A stretch of 64,000 bases of DNA from Phycisphaeraceae bacterium (lineage in GTDB: Bacteria > Planctomycetota > Phycisphaerae > Phycisphaerales > SM1A02). The stretch spans positions 248,001 through 312,000 of the forward strand of contig SHAP01000001.1 of assembly GCA_004213555.1 (NCBI GenBank), in the 5' to 3' direction. Under the pieces are notes generated by a model. That model did not search any database, was not told the origin of the DNA, and was given only the letters and a program-made list of their open reading frames with translations. Positions 1-9,718 of the stretch are shown here, one piece after another; position 1 is the first letter of the stretch; each line of letters opens with the position of its first letter. Both the position numbers and the translations under genes were made by a program.

Positions 1-1
1 G

Positions 2-964
2 CCCGCTGATCTAGAAGCGTCCGCCACCCACTTCAACCATGAACGGGTGAGATTGCTCGGAACCATTCGGTCCGATCGAGCATTACGCCGAGGTGATCTG
101 AGGGGAAACCGATTCGTCATCAAAATCCGAGAGATCGACCCTCTCAAGACACCAACCGTGGGTCGAATGCTGGAACGGATTGAAAAAGATGGGCTTCCTG
201 CCTTTTTTGGTCCCCAAAGATTCGGTTATCGCCTGAACAACCACCGGCTGGGGGGAGCACTGTTGAACGGTTCCTGGCAAGCGGTGCTGGACGAACTGCT
301 CGGGCCAAGCGATGGCAACCATCCCGCCAACCAAGCGACGCTGCGGGAAGCTTGGGTCCGTCAAGATGAGGACGTCCTCCGCACGGGCTGGCCATCGTCC
401 CAACGCTTCGAGATGTTGGCGGCCCGCAAGTGGGTCAAGCACCGAGATCCTGAAAAAGCGGTTCGCGCGGGCGGTCGAACAACCTTGAATTTCCTCACCA
501 GTGCCTTCTCATCTTTTCTCTTCAACCAGATGCTTGAAGAGCGGTGCCGCCGTGGATTGCTGCACGTCGATGAACCGGGAGACCTCACGGTGGACCCACT
601 CAAGAAGACCCCAATGCCCATCGCCGAAGGCGGCCTTCCCAGCGCCCTCTTCTGGGGGCAGGGCGCGGAAGTGGCCCAGGGCGTCCAAGGCGAAATCGAA
701 AGTCGGGTGCTTGCCAAATACCAGATCAATCCCGGCTGGCTCCACAGCCCTTGGGTGCCGCGAGCCGAACGACGACCCCTGCGTTTTCATCTTTCTGATC
801 CTGGAGTTGAGGGTGGATTTGATGAACACGGAGGCTACATCGAGGTTCGATTCACACTCCCCCGGGGGATGTTTGCCACCGTGGTGGCTGCCGAAATTCT
901 TGGGCCATCCACCCAAACGTCCACGGACGAAGATCAGAGCAACCCCAAAGAGCCCAGCATGTGA
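2..964 (+). CDS. truD: tRNA pseudouridine synthase D (5' end outside window)
   Basis: TruD converts uridine 13 of tRNAs to pseudouridine in the cytoplasm. The reading frame is open to the left edge of the window, so the N-terminal part, which should hold the catalytic Asp, lies upstream; a GTG at 47 is probably only an internal codon. The visible 320 residues show family signatures: RGNRFVIKIRE, then LPAFFGPQRFG, and the helix NFLTSAFSSFLFNQML near the middle. The 3' end overlaps the convergent HAD gene by 31 bases. The assignment is firm; only the missing N-terminus limits it. Confidence 0.88.
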   Translation, partial: PADLEASATHFNHERVRLLGTIRSDRALRRGDLRGNRFVIKIREIDPLKTPTVGRMLERIEKDGLPAFFGPQRFGYRLNNHRLGGALLNGSWQAVLDELLGPSDGNHPANQATLREAWVRQDEDVLRTGWPSSQRFEMLAARKWVKHRDPEKAVRAGGRTTLNFLTSAFSSFLFNQMLEERCRRGLLHVDEPGDLTVDPLKKTPMPIAEGGLPSALFWGQGAEVAQGVQGEIESRVLAKYQINPGWLHSPWVPRAERRPLRFHLSDPGVEGGFDEHGGYIEVRFTLPRGMFATVVAAEILGPSTQTSTDEDQSNPKEPSM

Positions 965-1509
965 CGAATCCGAGGAATGGGAGGCGGGCCCGCCGGAACA
1001 TGCATGACCTGCCATCCCAATGCCGCTGCGGCTTCAATGTTGGGGCGGCGATCATCAAAAAACATGATGTCTTTTGGTGCACACTGAACGGCCTTGGCGA
1101 AAACTTCGTAAATCGCCAGATCGGGCTTGAAAGCACCCAACAGATGGGAAGCATGGGGGTGTTTGACGTGGCGGAAGATCGGCCAATGTTGCATCGCTTC
1201 CCAGTGGCAAGCACAGGTGTTGGATAGAAACGCGATGGTGTGGCCGGCAGACTTGAGATCAACCAGAAGCGATTCCGCTCCGTCCATTTCTCCTTGGATC
1301 CATCCGTCGTGGGCGCTCGCCACTTCTTCTACGGAGGCATTCAGTCGACTGGCCATGGCCGAAAGGAAGCTCTGGCGGTCCAGGTGTCCGGTTTGATTGT
1401 CTCTCTCCAAATCAGACCAGTCGCCTTCCTCGACCATTCGCCCCAAAGCGACAGACCAATTCGGGGCAACCCGAACCAGAATCTCTCCCAGATCAAAGCA
1501 CATCAACAT
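934..1509 (-). CDS. HAD-superfamily hydrolase, YihX-like
   Basis: A 191-residue haloacid-dehalogenase-type hydrolase, probably a small sugar-phosphate or nucleotide phosphatase in the cytosol. Motif I is CFDLGEIL at the very N-terminus; the nucleophile Asp is present but the +2 position is Gly, as in the YihX group. Motif II is FLSNT, motif III is the Lys in FKPDLAIYE, and motif IV is MFFDDRRPN. It is the last gene of a minus-strand run after tatC and tadA. Its first ATG overlaps the tadA stop by 7 bases, and a second ATG at 1503 would give a TGATG junction, so translation is probably coupled. The substrate cannot be told from sequence. Confidence 0.82.
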   Translation of the reverse strand: MLMCFDLGEILVRVAPNWSVALGRMVEEGDWSDLERDNQTGHLDRQSFLSAMASRLNASVEEVASAHDGWIQGEMDGAESLLVDLKSAGHTIAFLSNTCACHWEAMQHWPIFRHVKHPHASHLLGAFKPDLAIYEVFAKAVQCAPKDIMFFDDRRPNIEAAAALGWQVMHVPAGPPPIPRIRHMLGSLGLL

Positions 1510-2021
1510 GACTTTTTCTTTCGCCGCCGGGCCTGAAAAAAAGAACGAAGAAGCGACGCCGACACCGCCGCATGCACCCCTCCAACCATTGGCGGCCGAT
1601 GGTTCAATCTTGGGTCAGCCGGGATTTCGTAGAGAGAACGACAGCCACCCGCCTTGGGATCATCCGCACCCCACACCAGCCGGCCGATGCGAGCGTTTAC
1701 CAAAGCCCCTGCACACATGGCACATGGTTCCAAGGTCACCACCAAGGTGCAGTCCGTCAGACGCCAACGACCAAGGACCCGGCCGGCAGTTTGAAGCGCG
1801 AGCAGTTCCGCATGACCCACCGGATCACCATCACGCTCTCTGGTGTTGCTCGCCTCGGCGATGATTTCACCATCTCGATGAACCACAGCCCCCACGGGTA
1901 CTTCGCCAATGGCCGCCGCTGACCGTGCAAGATCCAAGGCCCGCTTCATCATGATTCGATCGAGGTCAACACCACGCGCGCGACGACGGCGACGCCGGCT
2001 TCCACGGTGGTTGTCCATCAC
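1503..2021 (-). CDS. tadA: tRNA-specific adenosine-34 deaminase
   Basis: TadA deaminates the wobble adenosine of tRNA-Arg to inosine. The zinc site is plain: the HAE motif in GHAELLAL carries the first ligand and the proton-shuttle Glu, and PCAMCAG carries the two Cys ligands. The 172-residue product has an Arg-rich N-terminal extension of about 20 residues (RRRRRRARG) and a basic C-terminal tail (RRRKKK), consistent with tRNA binding. A later ATG at codon 24 (IMMKRAL) could be the true start. The gene starts inside the tatC stop (ATGA) and ends within the HAD gene, making a tight three-gene operon. Confidence 0.9.
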   Translation of the reverse strand: MMDNHRGSRRRRRRARGVDLDRIMMKRALDLARSAAAIGEVPVGAVVHRDGEIIAEASNTRERDGDPVGHAELLALQTAGRVLGRWRLTDCTLVVTLEPCAMCAGALVNARIGRLVWGADDPKAGGCRSLYEIPADPRLNHRPPMVGGVHAAVSASLLRSFFQARRRKKKSC

Positions 2022-3079
2022 GAAGCGTCGTCCTCAGGATCAGAACGTGAAACCCCATCCCCCTGCTCGGGTCGGAATGGTTCGGGGGTTCGGAAACCCC
2101 GAGGTCCGATCCGAAGAGTCCCTTGGGCGACCCGACCAGAAGGCAACAACACCAACAAGATGATTGAAAGCTCGTACAACAAATACAGGGGCACCAAAAG
2201 CAGAAGCAATGAGAAAACATCTGGAGGGGTCAGCACGGCCGCCAACACGGTGGAGAGCCCCAAGGCCAAACGACGCCCCCGACGCAACGTGGTGGGATCC
2301 ACAAGACCAAGCCAGCCGGAGACCAAGATCAAAACCGGCAACTGGAATGCGATGGAAACCCCACCCAACAACAAGAGCGTGAAATCCACAGTCTTTTGCA
2401 TCGACCAACCATTTTGCAGTTGACCCGCCGGCTGGGGTGGTACTCGAAAGGCCTGCACCTGCCCCGCCGCATTGGCTTGGGCCACCCAAGCTTCCATCTG
2501 GGGCGCTTCCACCCAAGCCTGCCCCTCCATCAGAGTCAGCGGTGGTGCCGTACGCACCTCGACTGTCTCACTGGCCACAAACAAAGCTCGGAGCTCTGCA
2601 TGGTGATCAGGAAGATCCACCGTCAAACTCGAACCGAATCCGAGCATCAGTTCAAAAAGCAGAGGCAACATGATGCGATGCAAAAAGATCGTCCCAGTGA
2701 TAGTCAGCAGGGCCGACAGTGGGATCACCAAATGGATGAAGCGTCTTTCCCGGGCATAGAGACCGGGGGCGATGAAAAGCCAAAATTGCAACAAGATCCA
2801 AGGCGCCCCGACCACAATGGCACCAATGGTGGAAAGCTTCAATGCGGCCATCACCGCTTCCGCGGGCCCCAGCAGCTGAAGGCCAGCGTTGGTGCCCGAC
2901 GAGGCCAGAACCTCGAAAGCAGGGCCCACCAAAAAGGTCATAACGAGCTGCCAACCCAAGAACAGCAGCACAAAGACCGGGATGATCGGGGCGAGGGCAA
3001 ACAACAACCGACGACGCAACTCTTCGAGGTGGTCGCCAAAGGCCATCACAGGGCCGCCAGACTGTTCCTGGGAACTCAT
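2018..3079 (-). CDS. tatC: Sec-independent (twin-arginine) translocase subunit TatC with enlarged periplasmic loop
   Basis: TatC is the multi-spanning inner-membrane receptor for folded twin-arginine substrates. The N-terminus shows the hallmark HLEELRRRL (residues 17-25), followed by about six hydrophobic segments (about 26-50, 80-105, 115-147, 230-255, 270-290, 291-312). At 353 residues it is about 100 longer than E. coli TatC. The extra length is mainly at residues 150-228, between segments 3 and 4, which should be the second periplasmic loop, plus a polar C-terminal tail. The gene heads the tatC-tadA-HAD operon. No tatA or tatB is nearby. At least one likely Tat substrate lies in this window (46872-47783). 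Confidence 0.9.
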   Translation of the reverse strand: MSSQEQSGGPVMAFGDHLEELRRRLLFALAPIIPVFVLLFLGWQLVMTFLVGPAFEVLASSGTNAGLQLLGPAEAVMAALKLSTIGAIVVGAPWILLQFWLFIAPGLYARERRFIHLVIPLSALLTITGTIFLHRIMLPLLFELMLGFGSSLTVDLPDHHAELRALFVASETVEVRTAPPLTLMEGQAWVEAPQMEAWVAQANAAGQVQAFRVPPQPAGQLQNGWSMQKTVDFTLLLLGGVSIAFQLPVLILVSGWLGLVDPTTLRRGRRLALGLSTVLAAVLTPPDVFSLLLLLVPLYLLYELSIILLVLLPSGRVAQGTLRIGPRGFRTPEPFRPEQGDGVSRSDPEDDAS

Positions 3080-3125
3080 ACGCTGTCATCATAAGACGCG
3101 CCGTGCCCCGGATAGGATCTTGTTC

Positions 3126-4010
3126 GTGCCAGAACCACTTCGCGACTATTACGAGGTCTTGGGCGTCTCCCGACAGGCCAGCCCGGATGAGATCAAACGT
3201 TCCTATCGGAAGCTTGCCCGAAGCGCTCACCCTGACGTCAACACCGCTCCTGATGCCGCAGAACAATTTGCTGAACTTTCCGCGGCTTACGAGGTGTTGT
3301 CAGATTCCGAAAAACGCGAGGCTTACGACAGATTTGGACACGCTGGGGTGCAAGGCTCTTCTGCCGGGGCCTCTCGAGCTGCCCGGGAGGCCGGCTTTGA
3401 TCCCAGTGGGTTTGAGGACTTGTTCTCAGCATTTTTCGGCGGCGGCGGCTCTCATGCGGCGCGTCCCCAACGCGGTGAAGATCGTGTGGTGGAACATGGC
3501 ATCACGTTTCGTACGGCTGTCCTTGGCGGGACCGAGCACCTCAAAGACTCAAGCGGGGCCGATGTCGAACTCAAAATTCCCCCCGGTGTGGAGGAAGGCC
3601 AAACCCTTCGTCTTCGAGGGCGAGGAGCGCCTTCACCCACTGGCGGATCTTCAGGCGACCTCAATGTGAAGATTCGGGTCGGAGGACACCCATGGCTCAA
3701 GCGGGAGGGGAAGCACCTTCGTGGGCTGGTACCGCTGAGTTTGGATGAAGCAGTGCTGGGAACCGAAATCGAAGTGCCGCTGCTCGAAGGGTCCGTCCGG
3801 ATCAAAATCCCAGTCCATTCTTCATCCGGCCGGGTGCTTCGAATCCCAGGACTCGGCGTGCCCAGCGATCCTCCGGGCGATCTGCGCTTGGAACTGCGGG
3901 TTGTTCTCCCTGAGGGCGGTCACCAAGACTTGGATGCCTTGGCTGAAAAGATCAAAGGAACATTGCCCAATCCCCGTCTGGAGATGGATTGGTTTGCCAA
4001 TCGCTCATGA
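3126..4010 (+). CDS. DnaJ/CbpA-like J-domain co-chaperone without zinc finger
   Basis: A type II J-protein that would stimulate DnaK ATPase and deliver substrates. The J domain covers residues about 5-70 with YYEVLG, the essential HPD (in SAHPDVN) and a YDRFGHAG end. A short Gly/Phe-rich stretch follows. The CxxCxGxG zinc repeats of true DnaJ are absent, and two beta-rich C-terminal substrate-binding domains fill residues about 110-285 (motifs PPGVEEGQTLRLRGRG and GDLNVKIRV). I chose the GTG at 3126 because AGGA lies 8 bases upstream (3114-3117) and the J domain begins directly after; the frame is open further upstream. The product is 294 residues, close to CbpA. Confidence 0.87.
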   Translation: MPEPLRDYYEVLGVSRQASPDEIKRSYRKLARSAHPDVNTAPDAAEQFAELSAAYEVLSDSEKREAYDRFGHAGVQGSSAGASRAAREAGFDPSGFEDLFSAFFGGGGSHAARPQRGEDRVVEHGITFRTAVLGGTEHLKDSSGADVELKIPPGVEEGQTLRLRGRGAPSPTGGSSGDLNVKIRVGGHPWLKREGKHLRGLVPLSLDEAVLGTEIEVPLLEGSVRIKIPVHSSSGRVLRIPGLGVPSDPPGDLRLELRVVLPEGGHQDLDALAEKIKGTLPNPRLEMDWFANRS

Positions 4011-4063
4011 ACCTTGCCGGCACCGCCCGTCCAGGGTGGGGAACATGCTTCGCGGAGGGTGCA

Positions 4064-6556
4064 TCAGCTCCAATTGCCCAACAGCGTGAGCAAATCGTTG
4101 AAGTCAACTTGACCATTTCCATCAATGTCTGAAGGACAGCCAGAGCATGCACCCCATTCGGCAAGCATGCCGATCAGGTCGTCGAAGTTCACCACACCAT
4201 CGCCGTTGACGTCACCTTCCATGGTCGGGTCGTCGCAGACGTACCGAACCACACGAATGTCATCGATGCCGGCTTCCACCACGCTGGGCAGAGTGTCGTC
4301 ATCGGCAACCGTGAACCGAAGTCGCATGCTTGACGAGACCGGAAGGTCTTGACCGACCACAAACTCGGGACGGATCCAGCCTCCAGCAGCGTTTGCAGGA
4401 CCGAAGGTTTCCAGCGTGCTCCAAGAGGAGCCATCGGTTGACCATTCCACAAGCAAGGTGTCGGTTCCTGGGTTGTCGCCATAGGTGTTGTCCAACCAGC
4501 GGGCGTAAGACAGGATCGAACCTTCAATGCTGAGGTCAAACTCGGGCGAGGTCAGAATGGTGTTGCCGCCATCCACATCGCTGTTGCAGGAGTCGGCCGA
4601 GTCGTTGGCGGTCAACCAACATCCATCGGTACCGTCGGCGTCCTGACCGGGATTGCCCCGGTCGCAAACCGCAGATGGAATGGGTGTCCCTTGTTCCCAC
4701 TGGCCGTCCGTGGCATTGCCATCGACTTGCCAGCCGCCAGCCGTGTCACCTGAGTCCAGCACCACATTCAGGATGTCGCTCCATTGGGTGGTCACAAATC
4801 CGCCTGTAGAGGGATACCGGACCATGTCGCTCGAACCAAAGACACCAATTTCGAAGGCAACCTGAACCTCAGAACCGCAACCAAGTCCAGGCACGGTTCC
4901 GGCATAACGTCCGGGCTGGATGGGGGTCATGGGGTAAGAAACCCCATTGGCAAGCATTCGAACCGTCGAAGGATCATGAATGTCATCACCGTCTGCAACG
5001 GCCAACTCCAACGGGAAGCCTGCGAAGGGATCCGTCAGTTCAGGAATCGGGGTCAGCAGTTCGACTTGGACACTGACGGTTTCCAAAGCGCCCTCAACGG
5101 ACAAAAGGGCATTCACCACACCCCAACCGTAGTCGTTGTCCTTGCCGGGAGCCCCTCGGTCTGTCACGGTGTCGTACATGATTTGCTTCAGATCCTGAAC
5201 GGGAAGTTCGGGATTGGCGCCCCGCATCAAGGCAACCACACCGGCGATGTGGGGGCAAGCCATTGATGTGCCGCTCAAGGTGGTGTAGCCGCCTCCAGCA
5301 CTGGCTGAACGAACATTCACACCAGGAGCACTGATGTCGGGCTTGGCAGCCCCCCCGCCGAACGGACTGCAGTAGACCGGGCCACGCGAAGAGAAAGACG
5401 CCACAGGGAAGCTGGTTCCCGAATTGCCATCGACCGCTCCGACTGCAAGCGTGGTGAATGCTGTCGTGTTGCGATCGGCTGGACGGCGGATTGTGCTTGA
5501 ACTGGGGCCCTCGTTGCCCGCAGCAAAGACAACCACAACCCCGGCCGTCTCCATGGCGTCAATAAAGCTCCAAAGCTGATTGTCACAAGCGGGAACACCG
5601 TGGACATCGGTGACTCCCCAAGAGTTCGAGCAAACATCGGGGACATCAAACATGGTGGATGGATTGCCATCGGGATCCACCACCCATTGGAAAGTTTCGA
5701 TGGCGTCAGAAAGGGTCTCGGAAATTCCGCCGCCTCGATCAATGGTGGCGCCGGCAATCCACTGGGCCCCAGGAGCAACCCCTATGGAGTCACCAGGTGC
5801 ACCACCAACAATGGAACCAAGGCAGTGCGAGCCGTGGTAGGAACCGTCGAAGGGGAAACTTTCGTTGTTGCTGTAAGGATCATCAAAAGCCCATTGAGGG
5901 TTCCCGGCGTAAGCGGGGTCCAAACCACGCCAGCGGGAGGCCAATGATTCGTGATTGCCATCGGCACCGGTATCCACAATGGCAACCAAAGCGCCAGTAC
6001 CGTCGTACCCCATGGCCCAAGCCGCAGGAGCTTGGATTTCGGCCACCCCTGGCTCTACGCCACCCAAGCCCATGGAGCCGTTGTCAGGCTCACCTTCAAA
6101 CGGCTGGACCAATTCGATGGGCGCATTGAGATGCACGTCCAGAACATCGGAACGCGCCGCAATTTCAAAAATCACATCCGAGGTGGCTTCGACACGAACG
6201 AGGTTCCGGAGCCAGTAGGACTCGATTGCCGCCACTTGTCGCATGCGGGGCGCCGTGTCGGCGGTCATGGCCGACAAGTCCTGCAGCAGGGAGGCTTGAG
6301 AAAAGGAAGCCAGCCCTTGCAATGATTCAATGGTTTCTTGGTGCCGGATGGCCAAAGGGGCACGCTCGGCGTTGAATCGGGATTCCAAAGCCACAAGATC
6401 AACTTGCTCCACCATCGAAACAAGCACGTTGTGCAACGCGTACGGGCGGGTTTCGAGTTCCACTTGAAGGGCGGGGTCGATGGTGCCTGCAAATGCTGGA
6501 ATCGCAGTCATCGAAATCGTGAAAGCGGCGAGGGCCGGCATGACGGGTTGATTCAT
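4064..6556 (-). CDS. secreted subtilisin-family (S8) serine peptidase with dockerin-like tail
   Basis: An exported endopeptidase of 830 residues. From the ATG at 6556 (GGAG nine bases upstream) residues 1-23 form a signal peptide ending in A-F-A. The S8 domain has all three catalytic residues: Asp195 in AIVDTGADG, His241 in SYHGSHCLG, and Ser431 in LSGTSMACPHIAG, with the oxyanion Asn in AAGNEGPSS. A pro-region of about 150 residues precedes it. Beta-rich domains follow, then a tail at 781-830 with two EF-hand-like loops (DVNGDGVVNFDDL and DIDGNGQVDFNDL), a dockerin-type module seen on other exported proteins here. A GTG five codons upstream is an alternative start. Substrate unknown; extracellular protein turnover is likely. 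Confidence 0.9.
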   Translation of the reverse strand: MNQPVMPALAAFTISMTAIPAFAGTIDPALQVELETRPYALHNVLVSMVEQVDLVALESRFNAERAPLAIRHQETIESLQGLASFSQASLLQDLSAMTADTAPRMRQVAAIESYWLRNLVRVEATSDVIFEIAARSDVLDVHLNAPIELVQPFEGEPDNGSMGLGGVEPGVAEIQAPAAWAMGYDGTGALVAIVDTGADGNHESLASRWRGLDPAYAGNPQWAFDDPYSNNESFPFDGSYHGSHCLGSIVGGAPGDSIGVAPGAQWIAGATIDRGGGISETLSDAIETFQWVVDPDGNPSTMFDVPDVCSNSWGVTDVHGVPACDNQLWSFIDAMETAGVVVVFAAGNEGPSSSTIRRPADRNTTAFTTLAVGAVDGNSGTSFPVASFSSRGPVYCSPFGGGAAKPDISAPGVNVRSASAGGGYTTLSGTSMACPHIAGVVALMRGANPELPVQDLKQIMYDTVTDRGAPGKDNDYGWGVVNALLSVEGALETVSVQVELLTPIPELTDPFAGFPLELAVADGDDIHDPSTVRMLANGVSYPMTPIQPGRYAGTVPGLGCGSEVQVAFEIGVFGSSDMVRYPSTGGFVTTQWSDILNVVLDSGDTAGGWQVDGNATDGQWEQGTPIPSAVCDRGNPGQDADGTDGCWLTANDSADSCNSDVDGGNTILTSPEFDLSIEGSILSYARWLDNTYGDNPGTDTLLVEWSTDGSSWSTLETFGPANAAGGWIRPEFVVGQDLPVSSSMRLRFTVADDDTLPSVVEAGIDDIRVVRYVCDDPTMEGDVNGDGVVNFDDLIGMLAEWGACSGCPSDIDGNGQVDFNDLLTLLGNWS

Positions 6557-6719
6557 ATCCAAGTTCTCCACGACCTAATTTAGAGGATTCAGAACGCCTC
6601 TCACGAACTATTCGTTCGGAATCGTTCACGGTTGCCGATCTTTGTGGGTTGGTCTAAAGTTCGATAATTATTGCATCCGGATGAACGGATTGCCCCCTTC
6701 TCAAGCCCACGGAGTTCGC

Positions 6720-7922
6720 ATGTCCCCCAGCCGCTGGACCTTTACCTCTGAATCTGTTTCCGAAGGACACCCCGACAAGCTGTCCGATGCCATTTCCGAT
6801 GCGGTCTTGGACGCATGTCTCCAACGGGACCCCAACGCCCGCGTGGCTTGCGAAACCCTTTGCAGCACCAACATCCTTGTTCTTGCTGGGGAGATCGGCT
6901 TGGCCAAAGGCGTGGAAGCCCCAGACTACGAGGCAATCGCCCGAGAAACCGCCGTCCGAATTGGCTACGACGCCGCCGACAAAGGCCTCAATGGCCGCAC
7001 CTGCGAAGTGCAGATCCGATTGGACACGCAAAGTGCTGACATCGCTCGCGGTGTCGATACGGGTGGTGCCGGTGACCAAGGTTTGATGTTTGGATATGCC
7101 TGCCGCGAAACCGAACAGCTCATGCCGCTTCCCATTGATCTTTCCCACGCCTTGGTTCGACGGCAAGCCGAGGTTCGAAGAGCCGGAACCATCCCCCATC
7201 TTCGGCCAGATGCCAAGAGCCAAGTGGCTGTGACCTACGAAGACGGTCGCCCACTGCATGTCGAAAATGTGGTTCTCAGCACCCAGCATGGCCCGGAATG
7301 GAGTGGTGAAGCCCAAGCCGAATTGCGTCGGCTGGTGCGGACCGAAATCATCCAACCAGTCTTGGAGCAATACGGTGTCTGGCGCGACGAAATCGAATGC
7401 CACATCAATCCCACTGGCCAATTTGAATTGGGTGGACCGCACGGTGACTGCGGATTGACGGGGCGGAAAATCATCGTGGACACCTACGGTGGTATGGGCC
7501 GCCATGGCGGTGGCGCGTTCAGTGGGAAGGACGCCACCAAGGTGGATCGTTCTGCGGCGTACATGGCCCGCTATGTGGCCAAGAACTTGGTCGAAGCTGG
7601 ACTTGCCGAACGATGCGAAGTCCAGTTGGCCTACGCCATCGGAGTGAAGGACCCCACATCGATCAAAGTCGACACCTTCGGTACCGCGATCAACACCAAC
7701 GATGCAGCTCTGGAACACGCCATCCGTGCGGTGTTCGACCTGACACCAAAGGGCATCATTGATGCTTTGAACCTGCGTCATCCCATCTACTCCCCCACCA
7801 CCAGCGGCGGCCATTTCGGACGAACGCCTGGCGAAGGTGTGGACGGCAGCTTCCCATGGGAAGTGACGGACCAAACCAACGCCCTGAAGGAAGCCGTCCA
7901 TGCCGCCGCCGGAGTCTGCTGA
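6720..7922 (+). CDS. metK: S-adenosylmethionine synthase
   Basis: MetK makes S-adenosylmethionine from methionine and ATP. The 400-residue product carries the family signatures: [14 protein letters not shown] at the N-terminus, [12 protein letters not shown] in the middle and the P-loop-like [16 protein letters not shown]. The ATG at 6720 was chosen because GGAG sits five bases upstream (6711-6714) and the protein then begins at the usual place; an in-frame start at 6642 would add 26 unconserved residues. The next gene, a methyltransferase that consumes the product, starts inside the metK end, so the two are co-expressed. The 148-base leader shows no recognisable SAM riboswitch; GATAAT at 6663-6668 is a possible -10 box. 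Confidence 0.96.
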   Translation: MSPSRWTFTSESVSEGHPDKLSDAISDAVLDACLQRDPNARVACETLCSTNILVLAGEIGLAKGVEAPDYEAIARETAVRIGYDAADKGLNGRTCEVQIRLDTQSADIARGVDTGGAGDQGLMFGYACRETEQLMPLPIDLSHALVRRQAEVRRAGTIPHLRPDAKSQVAVTYEDGRPLHVENVVLSTQHGPEWSGEAQAELRRLVRTEIIQPVLEQYGVWRDEIECHINPTGQFELGGPHGDCGLTGRKIIVDTYGGMGRHGGGAFSGKDATKVDRSAAYMARYVAKNLVEAGLAERCEVQLAYAIGVKDPTSIKVDTFGTAINTNDAALEHAIRAVFDLTPKGIIDALNLRHPIYSPTTSGGHFGRTPGEGVDGSFPWEVTDQTNALKEAVHAAAGVC

Positions 7923-9195
7923 CGCACGCACTCGGGCGCATCAAATCCTGACCCAGTTGGCGGAGGAGGGACCAGGGAAGTCTTCCCGAGATCCTGAGCG
8001 TGGGTTGGCCGGCGCCATCGTGCGCACCACCGTCCGCCGATGGCTCACCATCCGGCATTTGATTCGGCAGGCTGGACAACGCGATCCCGACACTTTGGAG
8101 CCCGTGGTGTGTGCTTCAGTCCTGGGTGGAGTCGCAGAACTGGTGTGCTTGGATGGCACCCCCGACCCGATCGTGGTCGACGCCCACGTGGAATCCATTC
8201 GGCCCTACCGACCTGGGGCCACCAAATTGGTCAATGCCATCCTGCGTCGAGTGATCGATCTGCGAGGCGAAAAAGTGGAGCAGGCCGACTTCTCTGACCC
8301 TTCACACATTCCCCTCGGCGCCGGACACGGTTGGCAGCTCTCTGAGTCCATCAGCCTTCCCGGCGAGGATCCGCTGGCCATACTCGCGGTCCGCAGCGGC
8401 ATGCCACGCGGTCTGATCCGACGATGGGCCCGCGAGCAAGGGCTGGAAGAAGCAACCCGAGGCGCTTGGCACGGGGTAATGCAAGCTCCGGTGGTCATAC
8501 AAGACGTCGACTGCACGAAGGCCGAACAACTGGGACTGCTGACCCATGTGGAGCCCAATGCGTACGTTCTGCCGCGTGAAGCCAACCCTGCAGAGGTCAT
8601 TGAAGCCACCGGAGGACGAATTCAAGATGTTGGTTCCGCCCGAGCTGTGGATTTTGCCTTGGATCTTGAGCCAACCACCATTTTGGATCCGTGTGCCGGA
8701 GGAGGCACCAAGACGGACCAAATGCGACGCCGCTTCCCCAACGCCCACATCACCGCTTGGGACCCTGTCCAAGAGCGTCAAGATCGGCTTCGCATTCGGT
8801 TTGCGGGGGATGAAGGTGTCACGGTGACCAGTTCACCTCCTGAAGGCACCTATGACTTGGTGCTTCTCGATGTTCCTTGTTCCAACTCAGGCGTTTTGGC
8901 CCGTCGCCCAATGGCCCGGCACCGCTTTGGCCCCAGAACCTTGGCCGATCTTGAGCAATTGCAAGAGGAGATCCTGCACAACTGGCGTCCCGCCGTCGCC
9001 CCCGGGGGACACCTCCTCTGGAGCACTTGCTCTTTGGAACCTGAAGAAAATGAACTGTTCCTGAACCAGCGTGCGCCCAATTTGCACTTGGAACTGGTCC
9101 GGCGTGAACGCACCCTGCCCGCGGGGCTGCCCGGAGAGACAAATACCGTCTACCGAGACGGAGGAACCGTCACCCTTTTGCGCGGGTCGGAGTAA
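7900..9195 (+). CDS. RsmB-like 16S rRNA m5C methyltransferase (NusB domain plus SAM domain)
   Basis: A 431-residue protein with the RsmB layout: an all-helical NusB-type RNA-binding domain (about 1-140) and a Rossmann methyltransferase domain (about 230-430). SAM-binding motif I is [14 protein letters not shown], motif IV is [16 protein letters not shown] with the conserved Pro-Cys, and motif VI is [11 protein letters not shown] with the catalytic Cys. It should methylate a cytosine (C967 in E. coli) of 16S rRNA using SAM. The ATG lies 23 bases inside metK. Motif IV reads SNSG rather than the usual SGTG, so the exact rRNA target is inferred. Confidence 0.87.
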   Translation: MPPPESADARTRAHQILTQLAEEGPGKSSRDPERGLAGAIVRTTVRRWLTIRHLIRQAGQRDPDTLEPVVCASVLGGVAELVCLDGTPDPIVVDAHVESIRPYRPGATKLVNAILRRVIDLRGEKVEQADFSDPSHIPLGAGHGWQLSESISLPGEDPLAILAVRSGMPRGLIRRWAREQGLEEATRGAWHGVMQAPVVIQDVDCTKAEQLGLLTHVEPNAYVLPREANPAEVIEATGGRIQDVGSARAVDFALDLEPTTILDPCAGGGTKTDQMRRRFPNAHITAWDPVQERQDRLRIRFAGDEGVTVTSSPPEGTYDLVLLDVPCSNSGVLARRPMARHRFGPRTLADLEQLQEEILHNWRPAVAPGGHLLWSTCSLEPEENELFLNQRAPNLHLELVRRERTLPAGLPGETNTVYRDGGTVTLLRGSE

Positions 9196-9223
9196 GATTG
9201 CCGCTTCGGAACATGTTCCTGAC

Positions 9224-9676
9224 ATGCGGCTCTCTGACCTCCTCCACGACCGAACCATCCGAGTCCCGATCACATCTGGTGATCGAGAGGAGGTGATTGC
9301 CGAGTTGATTTCAGCATGTGTGGAAGCCGGAACCCTGACCGATGGCATAAGCGCGCAGCGTGCGGTGGCCCAACGTGAGGAGCAGCGTTCAACCGGCATC
9401 GGGCACACCATTGCCATCCCGCATGGTCGATGTCCTGAAGTCCACGGCGTGGCCATGGCCTTGGGCATCACCACAGAGCCGATACCTTGGAATGCCATCG
9501 ATGGCCTTCCGGTACGCATTGTTGCTCTGGTGGTTTCTCACCCGAGTCGTACCGTAGAACACATTCAATCGCTGGGGCGTGTCAGTAGGTTCTTGGGGGA
9601 TGCCACAACCCGGAGCACACTGATGAATGCCACGGCAAGTGATATCGCTCGCATGATCCGAGCCGAAGACGAATGA
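9224..9676 (+). CDS. PTS EIIA domain protein (PtsN/fructose type)
   Basis: A 150-residue stand-alone EIIA type-2 domain. The phosphoryl-accepting His is His67 in HTIAIPHGR, the family signature; the rest (LLHDRTIRVPI at the start, AVAQREEQRSTGIG before the site) also fits PtsN/FruA-type EIIA. No EIIB or EIIC transporter parts are nearby, so a regulatory role like PtsN is more likely than sugar uptake. It starts 28 bases after the methyltransferase and probably ends the metK transcript. I chose the ATG at 9224 where homology begins, although no strong ribosome site is visible. Confidence 0.85.
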   Translation: MRLSDLLHDRTIRVPITSGDREEVIAELISACVEAGTLTDGISAQRAVAQREEQRSTGIGHTIAIPHGRCPEVHGVAMALGITTEPIPWNAIDGLPVRIVALVVSHPSRTVEHIQSLGRVSRFLGDATTRSTLMNATASDIARMIRAEDE

Positions 9677-9718
9677 GCCCCATCAGATCCAAAGGTCTTT
9701 GAAGAACAAAAAATCAAT

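Noticed and set aside
6572-6719. A possible SAM riboswitch before metK.
   Set aside because: The 148-base leader has no pseudoknot or long stem of the known SAM riboswitch classes and also holds the promoter of the divergent protease gene.
6654-7931. A 425-codon open frame on the minus strand opposite metK.
   Set aside because: It is a mirror of the codon bias of metK. The product has no family features and metK is certain.
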